A stretch of DNA of 45,599 bases from Erythrobacter sp. CCH5-A1. Its GTDB lineage: Bacteria > Pseudomonadota > Alphaproteobacteria > Sphingomonadales > Sphingomonadaceae. This document shows positions 23,560 through 32,582 of the stretch, piece by piece; positions within the stretch are counted from its first letter, which is position 1; each line of letters begins with the position of its first letter. Position numbers and translations under genes: made by a program. The notes under the pieces were generated by a model. It saw nothing but the letters and a program-made list of their open reading frames with translations. It made no database searches and was not told the DNA's origin. Location: NCBI RefSeq assembly GCF_001557115.1, contig NZ_LSKQ01000075.1:1-45599 (forward strand), given 5' to 3'.

Positions 23560-25994
23560 GCGGCCTCTCCCGTGGCAGGTGCGCGCGCGGCATCGGCAGC
23601 CGCCGCCGCGAGCGCGGCGAGCAGGCCCTCGCGGTCGTAGCGGTAGATGGTGTCGCTGCCTGCGGGCGCATCGGGCTGGTCGCGCAGGCGGATGACGCGC
23701 GCAGGCAGCGGGCGGCCGAGCGTTTCGGCGACTTCGAAGACATCCTCGAACAGGATGCCGATGGTGCCCTCTGCGGCTTCTGCGGGATCCACGATGTCGT
23801 AGCCTGCGCTCGCGACAAGGGGAGCGAGGATCGCGCGCGCCCATTCGCCGTCGGGCAGGGTGCAGCGCGGGCGCTGGGCGGCCTGCGGTGCCTCGCCGTG
23901 GCGGGCGAAGAGCTCGTGCGCGTCGATCAGGGTGGCAGGCGTGCCGCCGATCAGGGTCATCGCCTCGGCGAGCGGGTCTTCGGGCACGGGGGCGAGCGCC
24001 TCGGTGAGCTCCACCGCGTCCTCGACCTCGCGCACCGCATAGAGCAGCTCGCAGGCGCCGTCCGACAGGCGCAGCAGGCGCACGCGGGTCTGGGTGAGCG
24101 GGCCTTCGGGCAAGCCGATGAGCGGGAGGATCAGGCCGTCGATCACCACCCGCGGGCGTGCGGCGGAACGGTCGATGGCATGGACGGGCGCGGTCTCGAT
24201 GCGCTGCACCAGCTCCAGTCGCACCGCGCAGCGCCGTCCGGCGAAGTCGGTGAACAGCATCGCGCGCGGCGCGGTGTCGGCGGCGGCTTCGTCCGCATCG
24301 CCCTGCGGGCCGAGCACGCGGGTGCGGGTGTCGGAGACGAGATGGTGCTGCGCGGCAATGTTGGCAACGTCGAGCAGCAGCACCGGGGTGCCATCGTCGA
24401 GCAGGGTCGAACCGGCGTAGAGCCCCGATTTCATCACGGCGGGCGCGAGGGGCTTGACCACCAGATCGCCATGATTGTGGATGCCCTCGACCGCGAGCGC
24501 GAAGAGGTCGCCGCTGGCGAGGCGCAGCATGACGAGGGTCGGCTCGGCGGCGGTGTCGACGGCGGCAAGCCCCAGCACCTCGCCCAGCATCAGGCAGGGG
24601 ACGCGCGCGCCGCGGAAGGTGACCAGCGCGGTCTCGCCCAGCCGCGTGAGATCGAGCGCCCGGGCCGAACCCTGCACGATTTCCTCGACGTAGCTCTGCG
24701 GGATCGCGAAGCGGTGTCCCGCGACCTCGACCGTCAACCCGGCGATGATGCTCAGCGTCAGCGGGATCTGGAGCGTGAAGGTGGTGCCTTCGCCCGGCAC
24801 GCTGGCGACCTTGATCGTGCCGCCGACCTTCTCGAGGTTCTGGCGCACCACATCGAGCCCGACGCCGCGGCCCGAGACGTTGCTGACGGTCTCGGCGGTG
24901 GAGAAGCCGGGTTCGAAGATGAGATTGAGGATCTTGTCGCGCGAAAGCCCTGCGCGGTCGGCGGGGGCGACGAGACCCATCGCCACCGCCTTCGCCGCGA
25001 TGCGCTCCTCGTCCAGCCCGCGCCCGTCGTCGGCGAGCACGATCGAGATGGTGTTGCCCGATTGGCGCGCGGCGATGGCGAGGAGGCCGATCTCGCGCTT
25101 GCCCCCGGCAAGGCGGGCCGAGGGGCGCTCGATCCCGTGGTCGATGGCGTTCCTGATGATGTGGGTGAGCGGATCGCGGATCGTCTCGATCATCTCGCGG
25201 TCGAGTTCCACATCGCCCCCGTCGAGATCGACCATCACCTGCTTGCCGAGCTCCGCCGAAAGGTCGCGCACGAGGCGGGGCAGCGCGCCGAACAGGGTCT
25301 CGATCCGCTGCATCCGCATCCGCGTGATCGCGTCGCGCACGTCGGAGAGGATGGTGGTAAGGCGCTCGAAGGGGCCGTCGATGGTCGGCTGGTTGCCCGC
25401 CTGGCGCAAGCGGTGGGCAAGGTCGTTGCGGGCAAGCACCATGTCCGAGACGCCGCTCATCACCCGGTCGAGCAGTTCGACGGGCAGGCGGATGGTGCGC
25501 TGGTCGGAACGGCGGATGGTCGCGGTCTGCTCCTCGCCCGCGCCCGGCAGGGCGGGGGCAGCGGCGTGGAGGGCGGGGTCGGCCCCCGCCTCGCCGCCGT
25601 CCGGATTCTCGCCGGTGGGAACCTCGTTCGCGATGTCGAGCGCGGCGATCAGTGCTTCGTCGCCGCCATCGGGAAATTCCTCGCCTGCTTCGATCGCGTC
25701 GATCATCGCCGCGATGCGGTCGATGATTGCGAGCACCCCGCTGACGAGGTGCCGGTCCGGCTCGCGGCGCCCGGCGCGGCAATCGGCCAGCGCGTCCTCG
25801 GCGGCATGGCTGAGGCTGGCGAGGCGCGGGAAGTCGAAGAAGCCGCAATTGCCCTTCACCGTGTGGACAAAGCGGAAGATCGCATCGAGCCGCGCGCGAT
25901 CGGCCGGATCGGCTTCCCAGGCGACAAGTTCGCCGCCGGTGGCCTCCAGCATCTCGCGGGTCTCGGCGATGAATTCCGCCAGCAGGTCGTCCAT
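23556..25994 (-). CDS. cheA: Chemotaxis sensor histidine kinase CheA
   Basis: The 812-residue kinase has an Hpt domain with the phosphorylated H44 (FVHTVKGNCGF), a dimerisation segment (TIRLPVELLDRVMSGVSDMV), an ATPase domain with the N box HIIRNAIDHGIE, DDGRGLD and GRGVGLDVV, then a CheW-like regulatory domain. Beyond it are about 270 residues that include a second CheW-like stretch (FTDFAGRRCAVRLELVQRIE) and a C-terminal segment reminiscent of a degenerate receiver (GYDIVDP, IGILFED) without the usual acidic pocket. There is no recognisable CheY-binding P2 domain between Hpt and the dimerisation segment, only a short linker. It is the first gene of the che operon. Confidence 0.93.
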   Translation of the reverse strand: MDDLLAEFIAETREMLEATGGELVAWEADPADRARLDAIFRFVHTVKGNCGFFDFPRLASLSHAAEDALADCRAGRREPDRHLVSGVLAIIDRIAAMIDAIEAGEEFPDGGDEALIAALDIANEVPTGENPDGGEAGADPALHAAAPALPGAGEEQTATIRRSDQRTIRLPVELLDRVMSGVSDMVLARNDLAHRLRQAGNQPTIDGPFERLTTILSDVRDAITRMRMQRIETLFGALPRLVRDLSAELGKQVMVDLDGGDVELDREMIETIRDPLTHIIRNAIDHGIERPSARLAGGKREIGLLAIAARQSGNTISIVLADDGRGLDEERIAAKAVAMGLVAPADRAGLSRDKILNLIFEPGFSTAETVSNVSGRGVGLDVVRQNLEKVGGTIKVASVPGEGTTFTLQIPLTLSIIAGLTVEVAGHRFAIPQSYVEEIVQGSARALDLTRLGETALVTFRGARVPCLMLGEVLGLAAVDTAAEPTLVMLRLASGDLFALAVEGIHNHGDLVVKPLAPAVMKSGLYAGSTLLDDGTPVLLLDVANIAAQHHLVSDTRTRVLGPQGDADEAAADTAPRAMLFTDFAGRRCAVRLELVQRIETAPVHAIDRSAARPRVVIDGLILPLIGLPEGPLTQTRVRLLRLSDGACELLYAVREVEDAVELTEALAPVPEDPLAEAMTLIGGTPATLIDAHELFARHGEAPQAAQRPRCTLPDGEWARAILAPLVASAGYDIVDPAEAAEGTIGILFEDVFEVAETLGRPLPARVIRLRDQPDAPAGSDTIYRYDREGLLAALAAAAADAARAPATGEAA

Positions 25995-26058
25995 GCGTGT
26001 GCGCGCCCTCTTTCGCGTGTGCGCCGAGGGCTATGCGGCAGGGTTGGTTAACAAGCCC

Positions 26059-27432
26059 CTAGCGCGCGGCTGCCTGCAGGCGCGCGTGGCGCAGGAAAAC
26101 GAAGCGCACCAGCACCAGCGCAGAGACTGCGCCGAACAGGTTGGCGGCAAGTTCTGCGGAGTAGATGGCCGCGCTCCCCATCCGCGGCTGGAGCACCAGC
26201 GCCGCCGGGAGCATCACCAGAAACACCCGCGCCACCGATTGCGCGAGGGCAAAGCTTGCCCGGTCGACCGCGTTCATGATCCCGTTGCCGACGATCAGCA
26301 GCCCGAAGCCCGCATAGCCCCAGGCGGCGATCTTGAGATAGAGGTCGAACTCGGCGACCACGGCAGGATCGTCGGTGAAGATCCGCCCGAGGCTCGCGCC
26401 CGCCGCCATCATCGTGCCCGCGACCAGCAGCCCCCAGGCGATGCAGAAGCCGAAGGCATAGCGCACTGCCTCGGCCGCGCGGTCGTCGCGCCCTGCGCCC
26501 CAGTTCTGCCCGACAATCGCCCCGATCGCGCCCGAAAGCCCCAGCAGCGGCACCAGCACGAGGCTCTGCAAGCGCCCGGCCGCGCCAAACCCCGCGACCG
26601 CCGCCTCGCCCTCGAGGGCGACCAGCGCGGTCAGCACCGCAAGGCCGAGCGGATTGATCGCGTTGGAGAAAGCCGCCGGCAGCCCGACCTTGATGATCGC
26701 GCGCGCCGGATCGAGGAGGTCGCAATTGCGCAGAAGGCCCAAGTTCAAGGGCAGCGGCGTGCCGCGCAGCAGCCACACGGCGCAGGCCACCCCCATGGCC
26801 CAGCCGATGCCGGTCGCATAGGCGGAGCCCGCGATGCCGAAACCCTCGAAGCCCAAGGCCCCGGTGATCAGGATCGGATTGAGCACCCAGTTGGCCGAGG
26901 CGAAAACAATCGAGACGGTGCTGGTGCGCCGCGCCTCGCCCTGCCCCCGCAGCACCCCGTTGAAGCCCATGATCGCGAGGCTCAGCGGGAAGGCCATGGC
27001 GTAGGGCGTCATGTAGGCGTGGATCAGTGGCATGAGGTGCGCGGGCGCATTCATCGCGGCGAAGATCGCATCGCTAGCGAGCCACAGCATCGCGCCCATC
27101 ACCACCCCGCACAGGCAGGCGAAGACGATCCCGAAATTGGCGCGCCGCGCGGCCTTTTCGAAGTCCCCTTCACCCAGCGCGCGGGCGACCACCGAATTGA
27201 TTCCCACCATCACCCCCACCCCCAGCGAGGTGCAGGCGACCGAGACGGGGAAGATGAAGCTGATCGCGGCAAGCGGCGCAGCCCCCAGCTGGCCGACGAA
27301 ATAGGCATCGATGATCCCCACCGACATGATCGCGGCGACGCCGATGACCGCGGGCAGGGTCTGGCCGACCAGATGGCCCGGGATGCTGCCGGTGACCAGT
27401 TTGGCGGTGGAGGAAGGGGCAGCCGAAGACAT
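26059..27432 (-). CDS. MATE-family multidrug/toxin exporter
   Basis: The 457-residue protein has 12 predicted membrane segments arranged as two homologous halves, typical of the NorM-like MATE family that exports cationic drugs or metabolites using Na+ or H+. Characteristic pieces are GIIDAYFVGQLG in the first helix pair and VGQNWGAGRDDRA in the second half. It is 64 bp upstream of cheA on the same strand, so read-through into the che operon is possible, although no functional link is expected. It is divergent from the aldolase gene. Confidence 0.9.
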   Translation of the reverse strand: MSSAAPSSTAKLVTGSIPGHLVGQTLPAVIGVAAIMSVGIIDAYFVGQLGAAPLAAISFIFPVSVACTSLGVGVMVGINSVVARALGEGDFEKAARRANFGIVFACLCGVVMGAMLWLASDAIFAAMNAPAHLMPLIHAYMTPYAMAFPLSLAIMGFNGVLRGQGEARRTSTVSIVFASANWVLNPILITGALGFEGFGIAGSAYATGIGWAMGVACAVWLLRGTPLPLNLGLLRNCDLLDPARAIIKVGLPAAFSNAINPLGLAVLTALVALEGEAAVAGFGAAGRLQSLVLVPLLGLSGAIGAIVGQNWGAGRDDRAAEAVRYAFGFCIAWGLLVAGTMMAAGASLGRIFTDDPAVVAEFDLYLKIAAWGYAGFGLLIVGNGIMNAVDRASFALAQSVARVFLVMLPAALVLQPRMGSAAIYSAELAANLFGAVSALVLVRFVFLRHARLQAAAR

Positions 27433-27527
27433 TCTTGTGCGGGCCTAGCGGGGCCGCTCGCGGCTTGCAAAGCATTCCCTCGCCATGCGATAGCAGGGGC
27501 AAACGAAGACGGAAGAGGAACCGCGCC

Positions 27528-28292
27528 ATGGCAACCCAGCTCAAGCCCACAATCGAGTGCAGCCCCGAGGAATGGCAGGCGCGCCTTGACCTTGCCGCCT
27601 GCTACCGGATCTTCGATCACCTCGGCTGGTCGGAATCGATCTACAACCACATCTCGCTGAAGGTGCCGGGGGAGACCGACACCTTCCTGATCAACCCCTT
27701 CGGGCTGCTCTACAGCGAGGTCACCGCGTCGAACCTCGTCAAGATCGATGTCGAGGGCAACAACGTGGGCGGCTCGCCCTACATGGTGAACAAGGCGGGC
27801 TTCACCCAGCACGCCTATTTCCACAAGCACTTGGGCGGCCGGGCGGATGCGATCTGCCACGTCCACACCACCGCGACCATGGCCGTTGCGAGCCATAAGG
27901 ACGGCCTGCTGCCGATCAATTTCTACGCCTGCAATTTCCAGGGCCAGATCGGCTATCACGATTTCGAGGGCGTCACGGTGCGCCCCGAGGAAGGCGAGCG
28001 GCTGGTCAAGAACCTCGGCAACCACACCATCCTGATGCTGCGCAACCATGGCCCCGTGGTGATGGACCGCACAATCCAGGGGATGTTCGTCAAGATGTGG
28101 GCGCTCCAGCGCGCCTGCGAGATCCAGGTCGCGGCGCTCAGCATGGGCGATCCGATCCTCGTGCCGCAGGAGGTGGTCGACGTGCACCAGCGCGACCTTT
28201 CGGTGATGCAGGGTCAGGGCGGCGCGGGGCTGTTCGATTTCGAGGCGTGGAAGCGCCGGATCGACAAGATCGACGACAGCTGGCGCAGCTGA
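27528..28292 (+). CDS. Class II aldolase/adducin-family protein
   Basis: The 254-residue protein has the zinc-dependent class II aldolase fold. Metal-ligand histidines appear in CHVHTTATMA, and a further histidine in LRNHGPVVM; NHISLKVPG and INPFGLLYSEV are typical active-site segments. Family members cleave sugar phosphates such as fuculose- or ribulose-phosphate, but the adducin-like subgroup often has unknown substrates, and no sugar kinase or isomerase lies next to it. The start at 27528 has a GAGGAA ribosome site. It is transcribed divergently from the MATE gene across about 95 bp. Confidence 0.87.
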   Translation: MATQLKPTIECSPEEWQARLDLAACYRIFDHLGWSESIYNHISLKVPGETDTFLINPFGLLYSEVTASNLVKIDVEGNNVGGSPYMVNKAGFTQHAYFHKHLGGRADAICHVHTTATMAVASHKDGLLPINFYACNFQGQIGYHDFEGVTVRPEEGERLVKNLGNHTILMLRNHGPVVMDRTIQGMFVKMWALQRACEIQVAALSMGDPILVPQEVVDVHQRDLSVMQGQGGAGLFDFEAWKRRIDKIDDSWRS

Positions 28293-28480
28293 CCCCGGAA
28301 GGGGGGAGGCGCTTGGAGCAACTGCCTGTTTCCTACACGCGGCGAAGCTGGCATGGACGAACCCATGACCCGTTTCGTCCTCCTTTTCCGTGCCTTTGAC
28401 ATGGCCCGTGCGGGGGGCGGTTTTCGCTCTCTGGACAGTGTCTCATGTGTCTCCAACAGCCGCGCTGAAGGGGCTCTGCG
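28293..28480. promoter_or_regulatory. Intergenic region with possible operator before the [2Fe-2S] gene
   Basis: The 188-bp gap holds a TTGACA hexamer at 28396-28401 without a convincing -10 box at normal spacing, and a small palindrome GACA-g-TGTC (28434-28442) that is part of a direct repeat GTGTCTC at 28438-28444 and 28447-28453. These could be a promoter and a repressor site for the downstream gene. No gene is seen in the gap. Confidence 0.3.
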
Positions 28481-29029
28481 ATGAGCCGCATGACCGTCAA
28501 CGAGCGGCCGGTGCAGTTCGACCTCGATCCGCGCATGCCGCTGCTCTACGCGCTGCGCGAGGCGCTGAACCTCACCGGCACCAAGGCCTGCGGGGGTGGG
28601 ACGGAGTGTTCGGGCGCGTGCATGGTGCTGGTCGACGGGGTGGCGCTGCGCTCCTGCGCGATCACGCTCGCAGAGGCCGAGGGGCGGCTGATCACCACGA
28701 TCGAGGGGCTGAGCCGCGACCGCTCGCACCCCGTGCAGCAGGCCATGGTGGCGCAGCAGGCGATCCAGTGCGGCTATTGCACGCCGGGCATGGTGATCGC
28801 GCTCGCCGCGCTGCTCCAGCGGAACACCGCGCCGACGGCCGCGGACATCGAGGCGGGGGTGCCCAACCTGTGCCGCTGCGGGGTCTATCCGCGAATCGTC
28901 AAGGTGATCGAGCAGGCCGCGCGGGTGGCGGCGCGGCAGGAGCGGGTGAGCGCGGCGCCTCCGCCGGGCATCGCGCCCGAGGATGCGGCCAAGGCCGTCC
29001 CTGCGCTGCGAGTGCCGGAGGATGAGTGA
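28481..29029 (+). CDS. Orphan [2Fe-2S] subunit of a molybdenum hydroxylase
   Basis: The 182-residue protein is the small iron-sulfur subunit of the xanthine dehydrogenase / isoquinoline oxidoreductase family, which passes electrons from the molybdopterin subunit. Two clusters are expected: an N-terminal plant-type one (C37, C43, C47, C59) and a C-terminal one (C97, C100 in QCGYC; C131, C133 in LCRCG). The N-terminal spacing C-x5-C-x3-C differs from the usual C-x4-C-x2-C by two single-residue insertions. No molybdenum-binding or FAD subunit is adjacent, so its partner is elsewhere or lost. An arsC-like gene follows after one base. Confidence 0.85.
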   Translation: MSRMTVNERPVQFDLDPRMPLLYALREALNLTGTKACGGGTECSGACMVLVDGVALRSCAITLAEAEGRLITTIEGLSRDRSHPVQQAMVAQQAIQCGYCTPGMVIALAALLQRNTAPTAADIEAGVPNLCRCGVYPRIVKVIEQAARVAARQERVSAAPPPGIAPEDAAKAVPALRVPEDE

Positions 29030-29030
29030 A

Positions 29031-29384
29031 ATGGCGAAGATGAAGGCGACGATCTGGCACAACCCGGCCTGCGGCACTTCGAGGAAGACGCTGGCGATCC
29101 TCGAGAGCCTCTCGGGGGTTGAACTGACGGTGGTCGAGTATCTGAAGGACCCGCCGACTGCCGCGAAGCTCGCCCAGCTCTACCGCGATGCCGGAATCAC
29201 GCCGCAGCAGGGGTTGCGCCTGCGCGGCACCGATGCGGCGGAGCGGGGCTTGCCCGCGGCCGATGACGCGGCGGTGCTGGCGGCGATGGTCCCCGACCCG
29301 ATCCTGATCGAACGGCCGCTGGTGGAGACCGAGAAGGGGGTGCGGCTGTGTCGCCCTCAGGATGTGGTGCTCGAGATCCTCTAG
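29031..29384 (+). CDS. ArsC-family thioredoxin-fold reductase (arsenate reductase-like)
   Basis: The 117-residue protein matches glutaredoxin-dependent ArsC: the nucleophilic C14 in NPACGTSRKTL, a central helical region, and the conserved arginine in LIERPLV. Such enzymes reduce arsenate to arsenite, although many chromosomal ArsC/YffB-like members have unknown roles, and no arsenite pump or ArsR regulator is nearby. I chose the ATG at 29031 because a GGAGG lies 9 bases upstream; an ATG at 29022 is too close to it. It is co-transcribed with the [2Fe-2S] gene. Confidence 0.87.
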   Translation: MAKMKATIWHNPACGTSRKTLAILESLSGVELTVVEYLKDPPTAAKLAQLYRDAGITPQQGLRLRGTDAAERGLPAADDAAVLAAMVPDPILIERPLVETEKGVRLCRPQDVVLEIL

Positions 29385-29544
29385 GTAGGAGACGACATCG
29401 GTTGCGCAGCAACCGCAAGGCCGACCGGCCGCCCGCAGGTGCCCGGAACGCAGCGCAGCGAAGTGGAGGAACACGCCCTCAAGTAGCGAAGCGGTAGGGC
29501 GACAAAGACTCACCGAGGACGGGAGCGCGGAGGCGCTCCCGAAA
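29385..29544. other. Hairpin-rich intergenic element between convergent genes
   Basis: This stretch folds into successive short stems: GGTTGC-gca-GCAACC (29400-29414), GGCC-gacc-GGCC (29419-29430), GCCCT/AGGGC around a 16-nt loop (29475-29500), and GGGAGCGC-ggag-GCGCTCCC (29521-29540). Words of the type GCAGCGAAG recur between them. The last hairpin is not followed by a T run on either strand, so it is not a standard intrinsic terminator. It could be a repeated extragenic element, a structured RNA or a convergent-gene barrier. Confidence 0.5.
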
Positions 29545-30927
29545 TCAGGAACGCGTCAGGTCCCTGTCAGCTTGCAGGCTCACCCATCCATGCACCAGCA
29601 CCACGGCGCACAGGGCAACGATAAGCCCGAAGCCGAGCCAGTCGGAGTGGCCGTAGAGCCACACGCCCAAGGCGGGGGCGTAGATGTAGGAGGCTCCGGC
29701 GAGGCTGGCGACGATCCCCGAGGCCTGCCCCTGCTCGGCGCGGGTCACGGCGAGCGAGGTGCCCGCGGTGGTGCCGGGGCGGAACAGGCCGAAGCCCAAT
29801 GAGGCGATGGCATAGCCCAGCGCGATCAGGTGCAGGTCGCCCGCCACCGCGAGGATGACGGTTCCGATCGCGGCGGCAGCGATGCCCCACAGCGTGGCGG
29901 CGCGCGGGCCGAGGTCGAAGCGCGGGATCAGGCCCCACTGCGCGAGCAGGGTCGCGATCGCTCCGCTCATCAGGACGAGCCCGATGGGGCCCGCGCCCGC
30001 GTCCGGGGTCTCGCGCAGGCCGAGGCGGTCGAGGACGAGGAAGCCGGCGATGCCCTGCACCATCGCCTGCGCATGGCCGCCGACGAGGCCGGCGAAGACC
30101 CATGGCCTGAGGCGCGGGTCGCGCCAGGTGAGGCGGGGCGGGTCGGTGTCGGCGGCTGCGGCGGCGTCCTCGGCCTCGGTCGTCTCGCCGGGGTCGGCAG
30201 GCGCGCCCGAGGCGCTGGCGTAGGGGGCGGGCGTGCCGCGTGCGGCAAAGCGCGGCTCGTCATCGGGCAGGCGCAGCCGCAGCAGGACGAGCGCGACGAC
30301 GCCGATGGCGGCGAAGCACAGGAACGGTCCCGTCAGCCCGAGGCCGAGGAACGGCACCACCATGAGCGGTGCCAGCGCCGGGCCGATGACGGTGCCGAGC
30401 CCGAAGCTCGAGGCGATCAGCGAGAGCGCCTGGGTGCGGGTGGCCCGCGGCGTCCTCGAGGCGACATAGGCCTGCACCGCCGGGGGCGCTGCGCTGCCGA
30501 AGCCGCCGTAGAGGCTGCGTGCGGCGGCGAACAGGATGAGCGTCCAGAAGGCGGTGATGAAGCCCGACAGCCCCGCCCACAAGGCAGCGCCGCACAGCAC
30601 GAAGGAGGTGATGAAGCCCGCCAGCCCCAGCGCCATCATCGCCTTCCTGCCCCGCTTGTCCGACCGCCGCGCCCAGAACGGCGCGCACACCACCCACAGG
30701 AGCGCCGACCAGCTGTAGGCGAGGCTGATCCACACGTCCGCGACCTTCAGCGCGGTGCCGATCGAAGGCATCACCGACTGCATCGCGGTGTTGCCGGCGG
30801 CCGTTACCAGCATCACCATGAACAGCAGCGCCATGCGCGATGGCGGGATCGCGGCGGCCTCGTCCGGAGCAGCGGCGGCAGCGGCAGGCGGGGCCGAGCG
30901 CGCGAGGTCGGGATCGGTCCCGGCCAT
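29545..30927 (-). CDS. MFS transporter
   Basis: The 460-residue protein has 12 predicted membrane helices in two sets of six, with a signature between helices 2 and 3 (WARRSDKRGRKAMM) typical of the major facilitator drug-efflux type. A long hydrophilic, acidic Ala/Asp/Glu-rich loop of about 50 residues (around residues 230-280) separates the halves, and the N-terminus has an Ala/Pro-rich cytoplasmic tail. The substrate is unknown. It is 9 bp downstream of the membrane-protein gene on the same strand, so the two are likely co-transcribed. Confidence 0.88.
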   Translation of the reverse strand: MAGTDPDLARSAPPAAAAAAPDEAAAIPPSRMALLFMVMLVTAAGNTAMQSVMPSIGTALKVADVWISLAYSWSALLWVVCAPFWARRSDKRGRKAMMALGLAGFITSFVLCGAALWAGLSGFITAFWTLILFAAARSLYGGFGSAAPPAVQAYVASRTPRATRTQALSLIASSFGLGTVIGPALAPLMVVPFLGLGLTGPFLCFAAIGVVALVLLRLRLPDDEPRFAARGTPAPYASASGAPADPGETTEAEDAAAAADTDPPRLTWRDPRLRPWVFAGLVGGHAQAMVQGIAGFLVLDRLGLRETPDAGAGPIGLVLMSGAIATLLAQWGLIPRFDLGPRAATLWGIAAAAIGTVILAVAGDLHLIALGYAIASLGFGLFRPGTTAGTSLAVTRAEQGQASGIVASLAGASYIYAPALGVWLYGHSDWLGFGLIVALCAVVLVHGWVSLQADRDLTRS

Positions 30928-30936
30928 CGCGGGCGT

Positions 30937-31788
30937 CTACTCGAACTCGCTGGCGAGGGCTTCGGGCGATGCGCCGGCCAGCTGGCGATGGATCGCGACC
31001 GTCACGACCAGGATGATGACCGTGAAGAGCGCATTGACCAGGCCGCCCACCACATCCGTGCCGATGGTGGCGACCGGCTCCCCGAAGGCCGAGAGGATGA
31101 GCCCGAGCGTGCCCGTTACCAGCGCCATGATGATTCCGATGGTGAAGATCAGCAGGAACAGGAAGAGCAGGATCCGGAAGCTGTTGCCCTTGGTCAACTG
31201 CCACGAACGGGTGATCGCGGAGACCGGATTGCGCTCGCCCTCGATGGCGATAACCGGCGCGATCAGCGCGAACTTCATGAACACGTAGACGAGCACCACG
31301 ACGCCTGCCAACAGCACGAGCACGGCGACGACGGGCGGGGCCAGCGCTGCGGCGAGACCGATCGGCAGACCGATCGAGATCCCTGCGCCGAGCGCGGTGA
31401 GCAGCTGGGCGGCGATATAGGTCGGGATACTGCGCAGCCCCATTCCCAGCGCCTCGCCCACGGTCGGGCGGCCGCGGTCGGTGAGCAGCGCGAAGAGGCT
31501 CATTGAACCCACGAACTGGACGATGCTGAGGCCCACCAGCAGCGGCCAGTTGTCGGCGTAGAGCGCGGTCATCTGGTCGGCCAGCGCCCGCATCGCCACG
31601 GCAGGGTCGGCGCCCGCGGGCCCGGAGGGCTGGGGCGGGTTGGCGAGCTCGGGCACCAGCAGCGCCGAGGCGAAGGACGGCAGGAAGAAGAACAGCCCGG
31701 CGATCGCGCTGATCGTGTCGCGATTGCTGCCGATGAGGGCCGTCGTCTGGGTCCAGGCCTTGCCCATGTCTAGCTTGCGGTTGGTCAT
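30937..31788 (-). CDS. Multi-pass membrane protein, GPDP membrane-domain-like
   Basis: The 283-residue protein has about six hydrophobic segments and a motif [20 protein letters not shown] followed by [13 protein letters not shown], which resembles the glycerophosphodiesterase membrane-domain / DUF975-like family of uncharacterised integral proteins. No catalytic domain is attached. It precedes the MFS gene and is divergent from lipB, with starts about 105 bp apart. The function is unknown. Confidence 0.75.
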   Translation of the reverse strand: MTNRKLDMGKAWTQTTALIGSNRDTISAIAGLFFFLPSFASALLVPELANPPQPSGPAGADPAVAMRALADQMTALYADNWPLLVGLSIVQFVGSMSLFALLTDRGRPTVGEALGMGLRSIPTYIAAQLLTALGAGISIGLPIGLAAALAPPVVAVLVLLAGVVVLVYVFMKFALIAPVIAIEGERNPVSAITRSWQLTKGNSFRILLFLFLLIFTIGIIMALVTGTLGLILSAFGEPVATIGTDVVGGLVNALFTVIILVVTVAIHRQLAGASPEALASEFE

Positions 31789-31892
31789 TGGTGCGGTTCC
31801 GATCCCATGGAGTGCGCCGGGCGCCGCCCGCGGAGCGCGCCCGCGTGCAATCGCCTCTTGATCTCGCCGCTCAATGCCCCCACCGCTGCGCC

Positions 31893-32582
31893 ATGGCAAG
31901 CATTGCTCCAGCCGCTGGCGGCGCATTTCCTATCGAGTGGCGGCGCGAGGTCGCGCAGGTGCCCTATGCCGCCGCGCTGGCCGAGATGGAGGCGCGGAAC
32001 GCCGCGGTCTTCGAGGGCCGCGCGGCCGAGCTCGTCTGGCTGCTCGAACATCCCCCGGTCTACACCGCCGGCACCAGCGCGGACCCGGCCGAACTGGTCG
32101 ATCCGCGCTTCGAGGTGGTCGAGGCGGGGCGCGGCGGGCGCTATACCTATCACGGGCCGGGCCAGCGCATCGGCTATCTCGTGCTTAACCTCGCGGAACG
32201 GGGCAAAGACGTGCGCTGCTTCGTCCACGCGATCGAGGGCTGGGTGATCGCCACGCTCAAGACCTTCGGCGTCGAGAGCTGGCGGGCCGAGGGCCGCGTC
32301 GGTATCTGGACCCGCGACATCGACGGCACCGAAGCCAAGATCGGCGCGATCGGCGTGCGCGTGCGGCGCTGGGTGACGATGCACGGCTTCTCGGTCAACC
32401 TCGACCCCGACCTGTCGCACTTCGGCGGGATCGTGCCTTGCGGCATCGCCGAATACGGCGTCACCAGCCTCGCGCGGCTGGGGCTGACGGTCTCGGCGGA
32501 GGAATGGGACGAGGCGCTGATCGCATGCGGCGCGGATTTCCTTGACGCCTTGGATGCCGCCGCCAAAAGGGCGTGCCGATGA
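31893..32582 (+). CDS. lipB: Octanoyl-[acyl-carrier-protein]:protein octanoyltransferase LipB
   Basis: The 229-residue enzyme transfers octanoate from ACP to the lipoyl domains of dehydrogenase complexes, the first step of lipoate synthesis. The signature [13 protein letters not shown] (about residues 77-89) is present, as are the catalytic Lys in EAKIGAIG (about 148) and the acyl-carrying Cys in GIVPCGI (about 183). The start at 31893 gives a normal length. Its stop overlaps the start of a small lipoprotein gene (ATGA). LipA is not in the window. Confidence 0.95.
   Translation: MASIAPAAGGAFPIEWRREVAQVPYAAALAEMEARNAAVFEGRAAELVWLLEHPPVYTAGTSADPAELVDPRFEVVEAGRGGRYTYHGPGQRIGYLVLNLAERGKDVRCFVHAIEGWVIATLKTFGVESWRAEGRVGIWTRDIDGTEAKIGAIGVRVRRWVTMHGFSVNLDPDLSHFGGIVPCGIAEYGVTSLARLGLTVSAEEWDEALIACGADFLDALDAAAKRACR

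Noticed and set aside
23107..25848. Minus-strand frame of 913 codons overlapping cheA and cheW
   Set aside because: Most of it is an arginine-rich alternative frame of cheA; only its last 150 codons are real (cheW).
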